Position numbers and translations under genes: made by a program. From Niastella koreensis GR20-10 (lineage in GTDB: Bacteria; Bacteroidota; Bacteroidia; Chitinophagales; Chitinophagaceae), in assembly GCF_000246855.1 (NCBI RefSeq), contig NC_016609.1:6460744-6524743 (forward strand): a DNA stretch of 64,000 nt, read 5' to 3'. Below the pieces are notes generated by a model. That model was not told the origin of the DNA. It ran no database searches and saw nothing but the letters and a program-made list of their open reading frames with translations. Positions 50,521 through 60,426 of the stretch are shown here, in pieces. Numbering within the stretch: the stretch's first letter is position 1; each line of letters begins with the position of its first letter.

Positions 50521-51729
50521 ATGAACCTGTTTCCCAAAAGGTCAGTTTCCATATATACTATGGCGCTCGGCGCCTCCCTGTTGGTTCAAACCGCTATTCA
50601 GGCCCAGGGTCCTGCCATCGATACAGGATTAAATAAGAAATTACTGGCCGCTCCCCAGGGTTCTATAGTTGAACTGCCGGGACTGTTAACTGAAAAGCTT
50701 CCGATGAACGCTTATCAAAAGATTGTGCAGCCTGGCCCGCAGTACCTGATCTCCGATGATCCTGAATACATTCGGGTTCCTGAAGGCGTTGCCTTTCGGG
50801 AAGCCGTTGAATCAGGTTCCGTGCGGTTGTACGTGTATAATGTGAATGGCGTGAAAGAGCCGGAAAAGATCAACACCAAAATAATTGCGGTCATAAAAAA
50901 TACAGGCAAAGCACCCATGCATTTGCGGATGCTGAAATTTTCTTCGCAAAAACCAACCACCAGTTACTTTTATGCAGGCAAACAGGGACTGGCCGACTTT
51001 TTTGCTTCTACTCCGCAAACCACTATCCGCACCATTCAACCCGGCAGTATCCTGGCAATAGATCCGGCGCATGAAAAAAATATTGTCAAATACGATGAAC
51101 TGGTGCATGGCTTCTATGAATTTGTGATTGACCAACCTGGTGAAGTAAGCGTATTGCAAACGAACACCACTTCTTCCACCGCCGCCTCATTTGCCCGCAT
51201 CACCAATGTGCTGCCTTCAAAAAGCCAGAGCGGCGCAGGCCGGGGCATTTTTGGGGTAAGCAATTACCGGTTGTTAACGCAGAACACCATCGAAACCAAG
51301 GATGGCGTTTCGCAGATCATTGTGGCCGATGGCAAACAGGATGGCTGGGTGCTGGGTAAAGAAAGCAGCAGCGGCCGCATTGCTACCCTGGCCGGCAACT
51401 ACGGCGTATTGTATAACATGGAAATTAAGTGGAAGAGTACCGATGGCCGCGGTTTGGCCCTGGTTACCTGGAACGCCCGCAGCGATAACAACCAATGGTG
51501 CGGTGCAATGGCCAACACCATGGTGGTGAGCAAAGGCAAGTTCAAAGAAGGGATCATTCAATTACCTGCCGATAAACTGGTTACCAGGAAAGCGCCGGAA
51601 GCCGTGCTGATACAGGTGTTTCCGCCGGCAGCCAACGGTGAAGAACAACTGATAAAGCTGACCTATTCACCTCCAGGCGCCAGTTGTTTGCCCACTCCGC
51701 TGGTATTTATACCAGTAACCATGGAATAA
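50521..51729 (+). CDS. secreted protein of unknown function
   Basis: The 402-residue product has a signal peptide (to IQAQG) and no domain I recognise. It looks all-beta in two parts: residues about 40-230 with SVRLYVYNVNGVKEPEKINTKIIAVIKNTGKAPMHLRMLKFSSQKPT, and about 240-402 with GVSNYRLLTQNTIE and GNYGVLYNMEIKWKSTDGRGLALVTWNARSDN. Two beta-sandwich modules would be consistent. It has no catalytic motif I can point to. It is followed after 66 nt by a LacI regulator on the same strand and preceded by a palindrome-rich region, so it may be the sole target or one of few targets of that regulator. Confidence 0.75.
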   Translation: MNLFPKRSVSIYTMALGASLLVQTAIQAQGPAIDTGLNKKLLAAPQGSIVELPGLLTEKLPMNAYQKIVQPGPQYLISDDPEYIRVPEGVAFREAVESGSVRLYVYNVNGVKEPEKINTKIIAVIKNTGKAPMHLRMLKFSSQKPTTSYFYAGKQGLADFFASTPQTTIRTIQPGSILAIDPAHEKNIVKYDELVHGFYEFVIDQPGEVSVLQTNTTSSTAASFARITNVLPSKSQSGAGRGIFGVSNYRLLTQNTIETKDGVSQIIVADGKQDGWVLGKESSSGRIATLAGNYGVLYNMEIKWKSTDGRGLALVTWNARSDNNQWCGAMANTMVVSKGKFKEGIIQLPADKLVTRKAPEAVLIQVFPPAANGEEQLIKLTYSPPGASCLPTPLVFIPVTME

Positions 51730-51743
51730 TTTTTCAATCTGAG

Positions 51744-51785
51744 GCCTTTCATGCATAAATATTAATTAATTTATGCGTGAAAAGC
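51744..51785. promoter_or_regulatory. long inverted repeat before the LacI gene
   Basis: Arms TTTCATGCATAAAT (51747-51760) and ATTTATGCGTGAAA (51769-51782) match at 13 of 14 positions around the spacer ATTAATTA, and GGC/GCC extend them. No T-tract follows, so an operator is more likely than a terminator. It fills most of the gap between the secreted-protein gene and lacI. Confidence 0.6.
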
Positions 51786-51795
51786 CCAGGTATTC

Positions 51796-52806
51796 ATGGA
51801 ATCAGTGAACATAAAAAAGCTGGCCCAGCTTCTTAATTTATCAATAGCTACCGTATCAAAGGCATTGCGTGATAGTTACGACATTAGCCAGGAAACCAAG
51901 GACAAGGTATTGGCCCTGGCCAAAGAGTTGAACTATCAGCCTAATCCCCATGCCAGTTTTCTGCGAAAACAGAACAGCAAAACCATCGCCGTCATTATAC
52001 CGGAGATTGCCAATAACTATTTTACCCTGGCCATCAATGGCATTGAATCGGTAGCCCAGGAAAAAGGCTATCATGTGATCATTTATTTATCGCACGAAGA
52101 TTTTCACCGCGAAGTGGCCTTTACCAAATTATTACACACCGGCCGGGTAGATGGCGTGCTGATCTCCGTTTCCAGCACTACAACTGATTATACTCATTTG
52201 CATCAGTTGCAGGACAAAGGCCTGCCCATCGTTTTCTTTGACCGGGTTTGTGAGCATTTCAACACCGTAAAAGTTACTACCGATGATTACCAAAGCGCCT
52301 ACCTGGCAGCCAGTCATTTAATAGAACAGGGTTGCAAACGCATTGCCCACCTGGCTATTTCTCAAAGCCTGTCTATTGGCAGTAAAAGGGCCAAAGGCTA
52401 TCTACAGGCCCTTCAGGATAATGGCATTACGCCGGCTGCATCGTTGTTGATCGAATGCACCAATGATGATGAACAGGATGTTAAACTGATTAGAGATCTG
52501 TTAGAACAACAACAACCTGATGGCATCTTTGCTGCCATTGAACGCTACGCCATTGCCGGTTATGAGTTGTGTGACTTGTTGGGTTTGAATATTCCCGGTG
52601 ATGTAAAGATCATTAGCTTTAGCAATCTGCAAACGGCCTCGCTGTTAAATCCTTCCCTGTCTACCATTACCCAGCCTGCTTTTGAAATGGGCCGCGAAGC
52701 GGCAAGTATGTTGTTGAAGAAGCTGGAGAAGAAAAATTTTCAGTTGCCTGATGAGAGTATTGTGATTCAATCGAAGTTGATTGCGCGGAAGTCGACTATG
52801 AAATAA
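51796..52806 (+). CDS. LacI-family transcriptional regulator
   Basis: The 336-residue protein has an N-terminal LacI helix-turn-helix (3-55; NIKKLAQLLNLSIATVSKALRDSYDISQETKDKV) with the hinge-helix region PNPHASFLRKQ, and a periplasmic-binding-protein-like ligand domain (from about 60, KTIAVIIPEIANNYF). It probably regulates the secreted-protein gene upstream and itself through the inverted repeat at 51744-51785. The ligand is unknown. Its stop codon is followed immediately by a 7-bp array. Confidence 0.92.
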   Translation: MESVNIKKLAQLLNLSIATVSKALRDSYDISQETKDKVLALAKELNYQPNPHASFLRKQNSKTIAVIIPEIANNYFTLAINGIESVAQEKGYHVIIYLSHEDFHREVAFTKLLHTGRVDGVLISVSSTTTDYTHLHQLQDKGLPIVFFDRVCEHFNTVKVTTDDYQSAYLAASHLIEQGCKRIAHLAISQSLSIGSKRAKGYLQALQDNGITPAASLLIECTNDDEQDVKLIRDLLEQQQPDGIFAAIERYAIAGYELCDLLGLNIPGDVKIISFSNLQTASLLNPSLSTITQPAFEMGREAASMLLKKLEKKNFQLPDESIVIQSKLIARKSTMK

Positions 52807-52879
52807 GTTCAGAGTTCCTAGTTCAGAGTTCATTTCTCTGTTTTTCATTTTTCATTCTTCATTTCTTTGTCCTCTTCAT
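52803..52879. repeat. period-7 array joining two convergent gene ends
   Basis: Units AAGTTCA, GAGTTCC, TAGTTCA, GAGTTCA, TTTCTCT, GTTTTTC, ATTTTTC, ATTCTTC, ATTTCTT follow one another without a break. The array fills the gap and enters the 3' end of the flavoprotein gene, encoding its last residues (KEMKNEK). Confidence 0.75.
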
Positions 52880-54464
52880 GATACTCCATCTCCGTATTGA
52901 TAGACCAGATATTTGATTTATCGGCAATGCCGGCAACGATGTTGTCTACTGCCGTCATAGCAGTAAGCATGGAGTGGTCGGAGTTGTTGTATTTGTGCAT
53001 GCCGTTGCGGCCGATGAGATATAAATTTTGAAGACCGTCAACAAAATTCCTGATAACATCAAAACGGTCGTAGGTGCCAAAGTAGGCCGGATAGGTTTTT
53101 TCCATCCGCAGCACGGTGGCATCCAACAGGTCTTCCTTCCGGGCAAGTCCGATCTTCTCCAGTTCGTTGATGGCGGTTTCCTTAATTACTTCTTCGCTCT
53201 GGTTCCAGAACTCGTCATCCCGGTTGCAAAAGTATTCCATCCCAATCCAGCTGGTGGTGGGGTCTTTTACCAGGAAAGGACTCCAGTTATTAAAGATCTG
53301 CAGGCGGCCCACTTTTACATCTCTCTCCTGCACATAGATCCAGGTATCATCGAGGCTAAGATTTTGATAACTGCCTGTAGATTTATTGGGAACAGAAAAT
53401 TGCTTTAATAATAAACCTACCGTAATAAAATCGCGGTATAACAAACCAGCCGCAACTTCCCGTACATCGTCCGGTACGCCTAACATGCCACCAATCAATT
53501 CATTTACGGGCATGGTAGAGAAAAAGTAATCGCCTTCCCAGGTTTTCGATTCCCCGGTTTCTGCATTTACGGAGTGAACGGCTGTAACGCCGCCTTTATG
53601 ATTGTCTAAACTTGTTATCTTTTGATGGAAGATGATTTCACCGCCCATGCTTTCGATCTGCCGGGCAACTTCTTCCCACAATTGGCCGGGTCCCAGTTTG
53701 GGATACAAGAAGCGTTCGATCTGGCTGGTCTCTACATTTTTTTGCGCAATATCCCGGATGTCGTTGTTCTTACGCTTCAGTGCATGCGCTATTGCCTTGG
53801 TAATGGATACGCCTTTGATCCGCTGCGCGCCCCACTCTGCAGAAATTTCGTTACAATTAACGCCCCAAACCTTTTCGGTATAATCTTTAAAGAAGGTTTT
53901 ATATAAGGTTTTACCAAACCGGTTGATCATGAAGTCTTCCAGCGTTCTTTCTTTCCGCCGCGGAAACAGCCTGGCAAAGGTGTAAGAGAAGCCAATTTTT
54001 ATAGTACGCCAAAGCCCCAGTTTGCGCAGGGTACCGGCCGACAAATTGAGCGGATAATTAAAGAACTGACGCAGGAAATAGATGCGCGACAACCGGCGGC
54101 GCAACAGCATTACCTTGTCCTTGTCAACAGGCGCTTTGCCTGCCGTTTCAGCAGGATATAATTTACGCGACCGGTTTTGATAGTTAATATTTACTTCGCC
54201 CTCGGTTGTTTTATCAAGCGGCATAAACTGGAACCACCAATCCATTACCCTGTCTGATTTTGAGAAGAACCGGTGTCCGCCGATATCGATGCGGTTGCCT
54301 TTGTAGTTTACGGTCTTGGAGATGCCCCCGATGTCCCCGGTTTTTTCCAGGATGACGGGTTTTATGTTTGTGCGTGTAAGTAGTTCGTACGCAGCTGTTA
54401 AACCAGCCGGTCCTGCACCAATAATAATCGCTTTCTTGTTGAGTTTAACAGTGTCGTGTTTCAT
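52845..54464 (-). CDS. UDP-galactopyranose-mutase-like FAD protein
   Basis: The 539-residue cytosolic flavoprotein has the FAD motif [16 protein letters not shown], then [32 protein letters not shown], the pattern of the amine-oxidase/UDP-galactopyranose mutase/protoporphyrinogen-oxidase group. The C-terminal [21 protein letters not shown] resembles the second flavin motif of UGM-like proteins. It is longer than true Glf (about 370-400 residues), so it is probably one of the larger UGM-like enzymes used in surface polysaccharide or lipid sugar pathways. It is divergent from a GT-C-like membrane gene, with 35 nt between starts. Confidence 0.83.
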   Translation of the reverse strand: MKHDTVKLNKKAIIIGAGPAGLTAAYELLTRTNIKPVILEKTGDIGGISKTVNYKGNRIDIGGHRFFSKSDRVMDWWFQFMPLDKTTEGEVNINYQNRSRKLYPAETAGKAPVDKDKVMLLRRRLSRIYFLRQFFNYPLNLSAGTLRKLGLWRTIKIGFSYTFARLFPRRKERTLEDFMINRFGKTLYKTFFKDYTEKVWGVNCNEISAEWGAQRIKGVSITKAIAHALKRKNNDIRDIAQKNVETSQIERFLYPKLGPGQLWEEVARQIESMGGEIIFHQKITSLDNHKGGVTAVHSVNAETGESKTWEGDYFFSTMPVNELIGGMLGVPDDVREVAAGLLYRDFITVGLLLKQFSVPNKSTGSYQNLSLDDTWIYVQERDVKVGRLQIFNNWSPFLVKDPTTSWIGMEYFCNRDDEFWNQSEEVIKETAINELEKIGLARKEDLLDATVLRMEKTYPAYFGTYDRFDVIRNFVDGLQNLYLIGRNGMHKYNNSDHSMLTAMTAVDNIVAGIADKSNIWSINTEMEYHEEDKEMKNEK

Positions 54465-54499
54465 GAAATAGGGGTGTGAAAGTAATATAAATTTTCCAC

Positions 54500-55867
54500 G
54501 TGTTTATGTTTTCTTCTTTACATTTGAACATGTTACGCATCCCCACCCGACCCCGGACAACATTTTTCCAACTCATTGCTGTTGTTCTTTTTGTTTCCTG
54601 GCTGGTTTTACTTTGTGTTCAACCTGTGAAACTTTCGCCCGATTCCGATGGGTACCTGGAAACGGCCAATCACCTGACTGATAATTCTACCAGCCGGCCT
54701 TTATTATTTCCGCTTTTACTTCGCATAATAAACACCCTGCACCTGAAACAAAGCATTGTTTGTTTCTTTATCAATATCCTGAGCCTGCTGAGTTTCTTCC
54801 GGCTTTGCGGCCCCAACAAAAAACTATTTTCGCTAACAAATATTGGGATCCTCATCGGGTTTTTCCTGCTGCCCGCTACCTGGAGTTATTGCGGCGCCTG
54901 TTTAACGGAGTCCATTCTGTTTGCAGTAGAGATCTGGATCGTTATTTTCTTATCCTTACTTTTTTTTCCCAAACGTCCTACATCCCTGGTATCGATTATT
55001 ATATATTCCCTGGCCATCGCCCTGCTTGGCACTTTGTTAAAACCCTGGATCATGCTCTTCGTTGTGGGCTGCAGTGTGTTGTTTGCCGTGATGGCCTTGT
55101 TCGGTAAAGCATTCCGCACTGCCAGAATACCAGCCTTAGTGCTGTTTATTATAACTACCGGCGCTTTTGTCTTCAGCTATAAGTACAATATGAGCAAGAG
55201 CTCTTCTTCAGCCAATATCGTGTACCTGCTTGCCAACTCCAATAAACTGGATGAGCTGAAAGCAAGAGTCCAGGACAAGAAAGGCCTTACACCAGAAGAA
55301 GCCCGTTTTACCAGCCGGGTTATTGACGACATTCAATTGCTTAAAGACCAATACAACAGCGACCCGCTAATAGCACCGATGGAGGCATTAAAGGTGCTGA
55401 AAGTTAACGACAAAGCTTATGCGGATACGATAAACAGGGCATTTAAGATTGCTTACTTCCAGAGAAGTAAAGACGCAATCAACCTGGTGGGTTTGTCTGT
55501 TGAAAGATATGTGCAGGACACCCAATTAGGGCTTACCTGTCTTGACATTTGTTATGGCCCATTTATAACTATCCTTAAAAAGAACGGCGTATACTTTGCC
55601 ATTGCCCTTGCCGGGTTAACCCTTATTTACTGGTTTATCCAAAGGCGCAGGAAAACGGGCCCTGCAGTCAAAAGGCCATTATCCCTCTTTGGTAAACAGG
55701 TACTTATTTTTGCTGGCATCCTTCTTTTTACTTCCATCTTTTTTGCCTTGTTCCTGGCTGTTTCTGGTGGGATTGAGTTAAGACGCACGGTTTTGCCGGC
55801 AGTTCTTTTCCAACTGATAGCCATCAGCTACCTGATGATCAACAGACGTGAATTACTGAAGGCTTAG
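54500..55867 (+). CDS. polytopic membrane protein, possible GT-C glycosyltransferase
   Basis: The 455-residue protein has about 10-11 membrane helices. After the first helix a periplasmic loop holds [18 protein letters not shown], where the acidic DSD resembles the catalytic loop of GT-C glycosyltransferases (ArnT/PMT type). This is by analogy; no family match is certain. A soluble segment of about 110 residues (about 233-345, [26 protein letters not shown]...) lies between helices. A later ATG at 54530 (MLRIPTRPR) is an alternative start. Its stop codon overlaps that of the convergent LacI gene. The divergent flavoprotein suggests a shared role in an envelope glycan. Confidence 0.72.
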   Translation: MFMFSSLHLNMLRIPTRPRTTFFQLIAVVLFVSWLVLLCVQPVKLSPDSDGYLETANHLTDNSTSRPLLFPLLLRIINTLHLKQSIVCFFINILSLLSFFRLCGPNKKLFSLTNIGILIGFFLLPATWSYCGACLTESILFAVEIWIVIFLSLLFFPKRPTSLVSIIIYSLAIALLGTLLKPWIMLFVVGCSVLFAVMALFGKAFRTARIPALVLFIITTGAFVFSYKYNMSKSSSSANIVYLLANSNKLDELKARVQDKKGLTPEEARFTSRVIDDIQLLKDQYNSDPLIAPMEALKVLKVNDKAYADTINRAFKIAYFQRSKDAINLVGLSVERYVQDTQLGLTCLDICYGPFITILKKNGVYFAIALAGLTLIYWFIQRRRKTGPAVKRPLSLFGKQVLIFAGILLFTSIFFALFLAVSGGIELRRTVLPAVLFQLIAISYLMINRRELLKA

Positions 55868-56898
55868 GTACTCATCCGCCTGATCAGTTCTACCGGTACT
55901 ATAATAGGTTCCGGCGACAACACATCATTGCCGTTGTCGTTCTTCAGGCGTTTCAGTACTTCCATTACTATCACCTTGCCAATTTTCACGGGGAATTGTT
56001 CTATGGTGGTTATGGAGGGACTGATGATGGCTGAGCGCGGATCGTTGGAGTAACCGACGATGCGCAAATCCCCGGGAATTTTAATGCCTACTTCCTTGGC
56101 GTATTCGAGCACCGTAATGGCGGTTACATCGTTGGCGGCCATGATGGCATCGGGGAATGGCGCCTTTGCAAACAAGCGGTACATGGTTTTACGGGCATTG
56201 TCGGCCGTTAACTCGTGATAAAACACCCAGTCTTTATGAATAGAGATCTTATGCTGGGTCATGGCCTTTTCAAAACCGGCAAAACGATCGATATAAATAT
56301 TACAGGTAAGCGGTCCCGAGATATAGGCAATGCGTTTGCAACCTAACTGGATCAGGTGGGAGGCTGCCAGAAAGCCACCGCGAAAATCATCACCCTTTAC
56401 AATACACGCGGGATAAGGCTGCACCGGCACCCGATCATAAAACAGTACCGGGATATCGTTCTCCGTTAAAATATCAAAATGACTGAAGTCGTTTGTAAAT
56501 AAAGTGCAGGCGGCAATCACCGCATCAACCCGGGACGCATATAACGTTCGCGCCAGGTCTTTTTCCATTTCAATAGAATCGTTCGACTGGCAAATGATGA
56601 GGTTATAACCATGCGCATGCAAGCCGCTCTGGATAGTGGTGATCACTTCGGTATGCACAAACATCGAAAACTTTGGAACGATCAACCCTACCGTATTGGT
56701 TCTGTTGGTACGCAAGCCCGAAGCCATTATATTGCGGGTATACCCGGTTTTTTCAACAAAGGCCATTACCCGGTTACGGGTAGTGGTATGTACATGCGGG
56801 TGATTGTTCAGAACCCGGGAAATGGTTGCTGGCGATAATTTCAGCGCTTTGGCTAACTCCTGGATGGAATTCTTACTGGTCTGCTTGGGGGTCTTCAT
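55864..56898 (-). CDS. LacI-family regulator of the heparinase-like locus
   Basis: From the ATG at 56898 (MKTPKQTS) the product has 344 residues; an ATG three codons earlier (56907) is possible. The helix-turn-helix (about 9-60; NSIQELAKALKLSPATISRVLNNHPHVHTTTRNRVMAFVEKTGYTRN) is followed by a sugar-binding domain (TNTVGLIVPKFSMFVHTEV; RIAYISGPLTCNIYIDRFAGF). It is divergent from the heparinase II/III-like gene, with operator-like sites in between, so it very likely controls that gene and itself. Its stop codon overlaps that of the membrane protein gene. Confidence 0.92.
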   Translation of the reverse strand: MKTPKQTSKNSIQELAKALKLSPATISRVLNNHPHVHTTTRNRVMAFVEKTGYTRNIMASGLRTNRTNTVGLIVPKFSMFVHTEVITTIQSGLHAHGYNLIICQSNDSIEMEKDLARTLYASRVDAVIAACTLFTNDFSHFDILTENDIPVLFYDRVPVQPYPACIVKGDDFRGGFLAASHLIQLGCKRIAYISGPLTCNIYIDRFAGFEKAMTQHKISIHKDWVFYHELTADNARKTMYRLFAKAPFPDAIMAANDVTAITVLEYAKEVGIKIPGDLRIVGYSNDPRSAIISPSITTIEQFPVKIGKVIVMEVLKRLKNDNGNDVLSPEPIIVPVELIRRMST

Positions 56899-56903
56899 TG
56901 ACT

Positions 56904-57010
56904 GCAATCGTTTACGGAAATTTCAATGGCTTAAGCGCTTCAAACTTGGTAAAAATTGATGGAATCGTTTTCAGAATAAGATGATTTATTTACTGAAACG
57001 TTTTCGTAAA
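56904..57010. promoter_or_regulatory. LacI-type operator cluster between lacI and heparinase-like gene
   Basis: TTAAGCGCTT (56931-56940) has the central CG palindrome of LacI/CcpA-type operators. Three further words share an ATCGTTT/AACGTTT core: AATCGTTTACGG (56906-56917), AATCGTTTTCAG (56963-56974) and GAAACGTTTTCG (56995-57006). The last is close to a palindrome. The cores are 57 and 33 bp apart. Confidence 0.55.
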
Positions 57011-57123
57011 AAAGCGGGCGGCAGGCGCAACTGTTTTTGTGTGGCAGTCCATCTTAAAGGGTTAAATTTAACGAGCGCCCGCCAATGACGCCGGGCAGGC
57101 TTCACCTAATTACTTACTGCTAT

Positions 57124-59070
57124 ATGAAAAAAACGATGCTTTTCCTGGCCATCCTTGGATGGCACCTGCAAACAACCGCACAGCAAAACCTGTTGAGTGC
57201 AAAGTATACTACCCAGCAATTGCAGGAAATACTAATACCGCTGGCCAAATGGACACCCTTTCCCCGCATTACCGACCGGGCCGGCTGGGTTAAGGTAGAT
57301 GAGGCCACCATGCAGGGCTGCATAAAACAGGCTGCCGGTTATCTTACTTATCAATGGCCTTCCATTCCGGCCACCACTTCCCTGCTTATTGAGCGCACCG
57401 GCGACCGGGCCTCCTACGAACGAATCAGTTTTGAAAAACGCTTTGTGCTTGGCACGTTGATCATGGCCGAGGTATTTGAAAACAAAGGCCGGTTTATAGA
57501 CCCCATTATCAATGGCATCTGGAGCATTTGTGAAGAATCGTGGTGGGGCGCCTCTGCTCACCTGCCGCGTGATAAGGACCACTCCGGACTGATGGATGTT
57601 TCGCAACCTTTTGTGGAACTGTTCGGCGCCGAAACGGTTACCTACCTGGCATGGGCTGATTACTTTTTGGGTGACAAACTGGATGCGGTATCGCCCCAGA
57701 TCAGAAAACGCATTTACTATGAAACCAATAACCGCATCTTTCAACCGCTGATGAACAAACCGCATGGCTGGATGGCCGCCTCGGCAAACGGGCGTCCGCC
57801 AAACAACTGGAACCCGTGGATCTGTTCCAACTGGCTGAACGCCGCCCTGCTGCTGGAAAAAGACGCCACCAAACGCACGGCCATGGTAGCTAAACTACTG
57901 AATGTGCTGGACCAGTTTGTAAATCCCTATCCGCAGGATGGGGGTTGTGATGAGGGCCCGGGCTACTGGGGCGCCGCCGCGGCTTCGTTGTATGATAATA
58001 TCTCCATGCTGAACCTGGCCACCAATAATGCCTTCACGTATGTATACGAAAATGAAAAAGTAAAGAATATGGCCCGCTTCATTTACCGGGCACAGATAAG
58101 CGAGCAATACTGGCTGGATTTTGCCGATGCCGATCCGCAACCGGGTATGGCTGCCAGTATGATCTACCGCTTTGGAAAAGACATTCACGATACCAGTATG
58201 ATGCAGTTTGGCGCTTATTACCGCCGGCCTGATGATGGGCATATAGGCCGGTTCCATTTTTTCAGGAACCTGTTTGAAATGTTTATGCAAAACGAATTTC
58301 AACAATCGGCGCAAAGCCTGCCCCTGCCTGCCGATGTTTGGTTCCCCGGCATCCAGGTAATGATAGCCCGCGATAAGAACGGCAGTACCGACGGCTTGTT
58401 TGTAGCCGCCCAGGGCGGTCACAACGATGAAAGCCATAACCACAACGATGTGGGCAATTACATTGTTTACTATAATGGCGGACCAGTGCTTATAGATGTT
58501 GGCCGCGGCACCTACACCCGGAAAACGTTTAGCGATAAACGCTACGACATCTGGTTCAACTGTTCCGACTATCATAACACGCCCACCATCAATGGCGCCA
58601 ATCAACTGCCCGGCGCCAAATACAAGGCGGAGAACGTTGCGTATAACAAAGGCAAGTCGTTTGCGGAATTGTCGCTGGACATCTCACATGCCTATGCCGA
58701 ACAAGCCGCTGCTACCAGCTGGCAACGCTCCATCAGGCTGAACCGCGGTAAGAATGTGGTAGTGAAAGATATTTACAAACTAAACAGCACCAACAGCATT
58801 ACCGAACACCTGATGACCTGTTACCCCGCCGAGGTTAGCAAACCGGGCGAACTGGTTATACATTGCACGCCTCAAAAAGGCGATCCAAAAGACATGGTTA
58901 TTCAATACAATCCCAAACAAATGCAACCAACTGTTGAAAAGGTAGCTTTAACTTCCATGGAGGACGTAGGCGTAAAAGAAAAATGGGGTGATAATATATA
59001 CAGGATCAATTTTACAGTTACTGCTCCCAGGACAAATGATGCTATTGAGTTAATTATTGCACCGAAATAA
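57124..59070 (+). CDS. heparinase II/III-like polysaccharide lyase
   Basis: From the ATG at 57124 (MKKTMLFLAILG) the product has 648 residues: a signal peptide to TTAQ, an alpha/alpha-toroid (about 30-380; NNWNPWICSNWLNAALLLEKD, YPQDGGCDEGPGYWGAAAASLYDN) and a heparinase II/III C-terminal sandwich with GGHNDESHNHNDVGNYIVYYNGGPVLIDVG. The HNHND motif and the Tyr-rich GPGYWG are catalytic-region hallmarks. The exact PL family and substrate (glycosaminoglycan, alginate, other uronate polymer) cannot be fixed. The in-frame ATG 39 nt upstream would precede the signal peptide by 13 residues and is rejected. It is the only degradative enzyme in this locus within the window. Confidence 0.87.
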   Translation: MKKTMLFLAILGWHLQTTAQQNLLSAKYTTQQLQEILIPLAKWTPFPRITDRAGWVKVDEATMQGCIKQAAGYLTYQWPSIPATTSLLIERTGDRASYERISFEKRFVLGTLIMAEVFENKGRFIDPIINGIWSICEESWWGASAHLPRDKDHSGLMDVSQPFVELFGAETVTYLAWADYFLGDKLDAVSPQIRKRIYYETNNRIFQPLMNKPHGWMAASANGRPPNNWNPWICSNWLNAALLLEKDATKRTAMVAKLLNVLDQFVNPYPQDGGCDEGPGYWGAAAASLYDNISMLNLATNNAFTYVYENEKVKNMARFIYRAQISEQYWLDFADADPQPGMAASMIYRFGKDIHDTSMMQFGAYYRRPDDGHIGRFHFFRNLFEMFMQNEFQQSAQSLPLPADVWFPGIQVMIARDKNGSTDGLFVAAQGGHNDESHNHNDVGNYIVYYNGGPVLIDVGRGTYTRKTFSDKRYDIWFNCSDYHNTPTINGANQLPGAKYKAENVAYNKGKSFAELSLDISHAYAEQAAATSWQRSIRLNRGKNVVVKDIYKLNSTNSITEHLMTCYPAEVSKPGELVIHCTPQKGDPKDMVIQYNPKQMQPTVEKVALTSMEDVGVKEKWGDNIYRINFTVTAPRTNDAIELIIAPK

Positions 59071-59080
59071 TAACAGCAGG

Positions 59081-59146
59081 CCTAAAGGTTAAAGCTGAAA
59101 GCCTAAAGCAACACCGCTTTAGGCTTTCAGCTTTGGGCTTTTAGCT
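59081..59146. terminator. period-7 array forming a perfect 19-bp stem between convergent genes
   Basis: The arm at 59091-59109 (AAAGCTGAAAGCCTAAAGC) pairs perfectly with 59116-59134 around a 6-nt loop. Both arms are themselves built of heptamers (AAAGCTG, AAAGCCT). It lies between the stop codons at 59070 and 59156 and should end transcription from both sides, though T-tracts are short. Confidence 0.7.
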
Positions 59147-59155
59147 TATTACATA

Positions 59156-60193
59156 TTAATCATTATCTACTTTAGGAGTAACCGGATTAAACTCAAACAT
59201 ATTATCCAAATAGAGTGTACCGGTTTGGCCGGTTAACACAAAGGCCCGGTTCTTTACGGTAAAGGCAACAGCGCCTTCGCGGGTCCTGGCTTCAAAGCCG
59301 GTATACTCTTTCCAGGTATCTGCATCGGCATCGTAAGCCCAGGTACTGGCGGCATACGATCCGTTTATACCCGTGGCGATATACGCATATTTATCCCGGG
59401 TAAAGGCTACGGCATTCTGCCTGGCAATAGTTGTATAGTGATCGTCGTAGGAATCATTGCTGAAATTATACAAAGGACGTTTGGTGGTCCACTGGTTATG
59501 ATCGGCATCGTATTCGTACAGTTCTTTTTGAACTTCGGAATTATTGGTGCCGGTGACTAAATAACCTTTATTGTTTAAGGTAAATGCAACGCCCTGGTAG
59601 GTCTTGTGTGCAAAGCTGGCTTTTTCTTTCCACTGAAATCCCCTGGGCTGGGTAGGATCAAATTCAAAACAATCATTAAATGCCTTGTTGCCATCATAGC
59701 CGCCACATACATACGCTTTGCCATTAATTACAAATGCCGCTGCATCATACCGGGCATCGCCAGGCAGTGAATCTTTTTCCGTCCAGCTATCTCCCACCGG
59801 ATCATACTCCCAAAAGTCTTTCAGGTTATCATCACTTTTAGTATCACTGTGGTAACCGGAGCCTACATAACCTTTTCCATTGATGGCAAACGCTACCGCG
59901 CTGTTGCGGCCCATGGATGGAACCGGTGCTTTTTTGGCCCAGTTCCCATTGGTTACATCAAAGGCATACATATCGTTATAGTTGCCGTTTTTTGATACGC
60001 CCGTTAATACATAAGCGATATCATTAATAACAAACGATACGGCTTCGCTTCTTGAATCGCCTCGGAAATCGGGGGCGGTGCTCCAGTTGCCGGTAATATT
60101 ACCGGAGCTGTCATTGGGCTTATGACAAGCCATCGTAATACAGGATACGCACATGATAAATAAGAGTACAGGTTGGGTGTAACTTTTTCGCAT
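59156..60193 (-). CDS. kelch-repeat lipoprotein
   Basis: The 345-residue product has a lipoprotein-like signal (ITMAC, cysteine 23) and six kelch blades, seen as repeats of the type NDMYAFDVTNGNWAKKAPVP, LKDFWEYDPVGDSWTEKDSLPG, FNDCFEFDPTQ, QKELYEYDADHNQWTTKRPL, ASTWAYDADADTWKEYTGF and LDNMFEFNPV. Each blade is preceded by a VAFxINxKxYVxxG strand. A six-bladed beta-propeller results. Kelch lipoproteins in glycan loci may bind ligand or act as sugar mutarotases (NanM-like); there is no direct sign of catalysis. It follows the DUF4466 gene after 228 nt. Confidence 0.85.
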   Translation of the reverse strand: MRKSYTQPVLLFIMCVSCITMACHKPNDSSGNITGNWSTAPDFRGDSRSEAVSFVINDIAYVLTGVSKNGNYNDMYAFDVTNGNWAKKAPVPSMGRNSAVAFAINGKGYVGSGYHSDTKSDDNLKDFWEYDPVGDSWTEKDSLPGDARYDAAAFVINGKAYVCGGYDGNKAFNDCFEFDPTQPRGFQWKEKASFAHKTYQGVAFTLNNKGYLVTGTNNSEVQKELYEYDADHNQWTTKRPLYNFSNDSYDDHYTTIARQNAVAFTRDKYAYIATGINGSYAASTWAYDADADTWKEYTGFEARTREGAVAFTVKNRAFVLTGQTGTLYLDNMFEFNPVTPKVDND

Positions 60194-60323
60194 ACTTAAT
60201 AAAGTTTGCTTAAAACTATCCCGTTAGTTTACTAATGGCGTCTTAAAATCGATTACTTAGTTGCGTTTATGGATTGAAGTGGAGATTAAATCTGTTAGTG
60301 AGGTTTTGTCATGAAAAGTTGCA

Positions 60324-60426
60324 TAGTGAGTTGTCAGTAGTGAGTTGTGAGTGAACTCGCGATTATTCAGAAATCTGACAAGTCGGGAACCCACTCACAA
60401 CTGACAACTCACAACTGACTACTACA
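60324..60426. repeat. period-7 array with inverted halves after the DUF4466 gene
   Basis: Left half 60324-60356 (GTGAGTT, GTCAGTA, GTGAGTT, GTGAGTG) and right half 60389-60426 (ACTCACA, ACTGACA, ACTCACA, ACTGACT). The DUF4466 stop codon at 60422 is the edge of the right half. Confidence 0.75.

Noticed and set aside
54500-55867. O-antigen polymerase or flippase for the GT-C-like membrane protein
   Set aside because: The acidic DSDGY loop after the first helix fits GT-C enzymes better, though the family is not certain.
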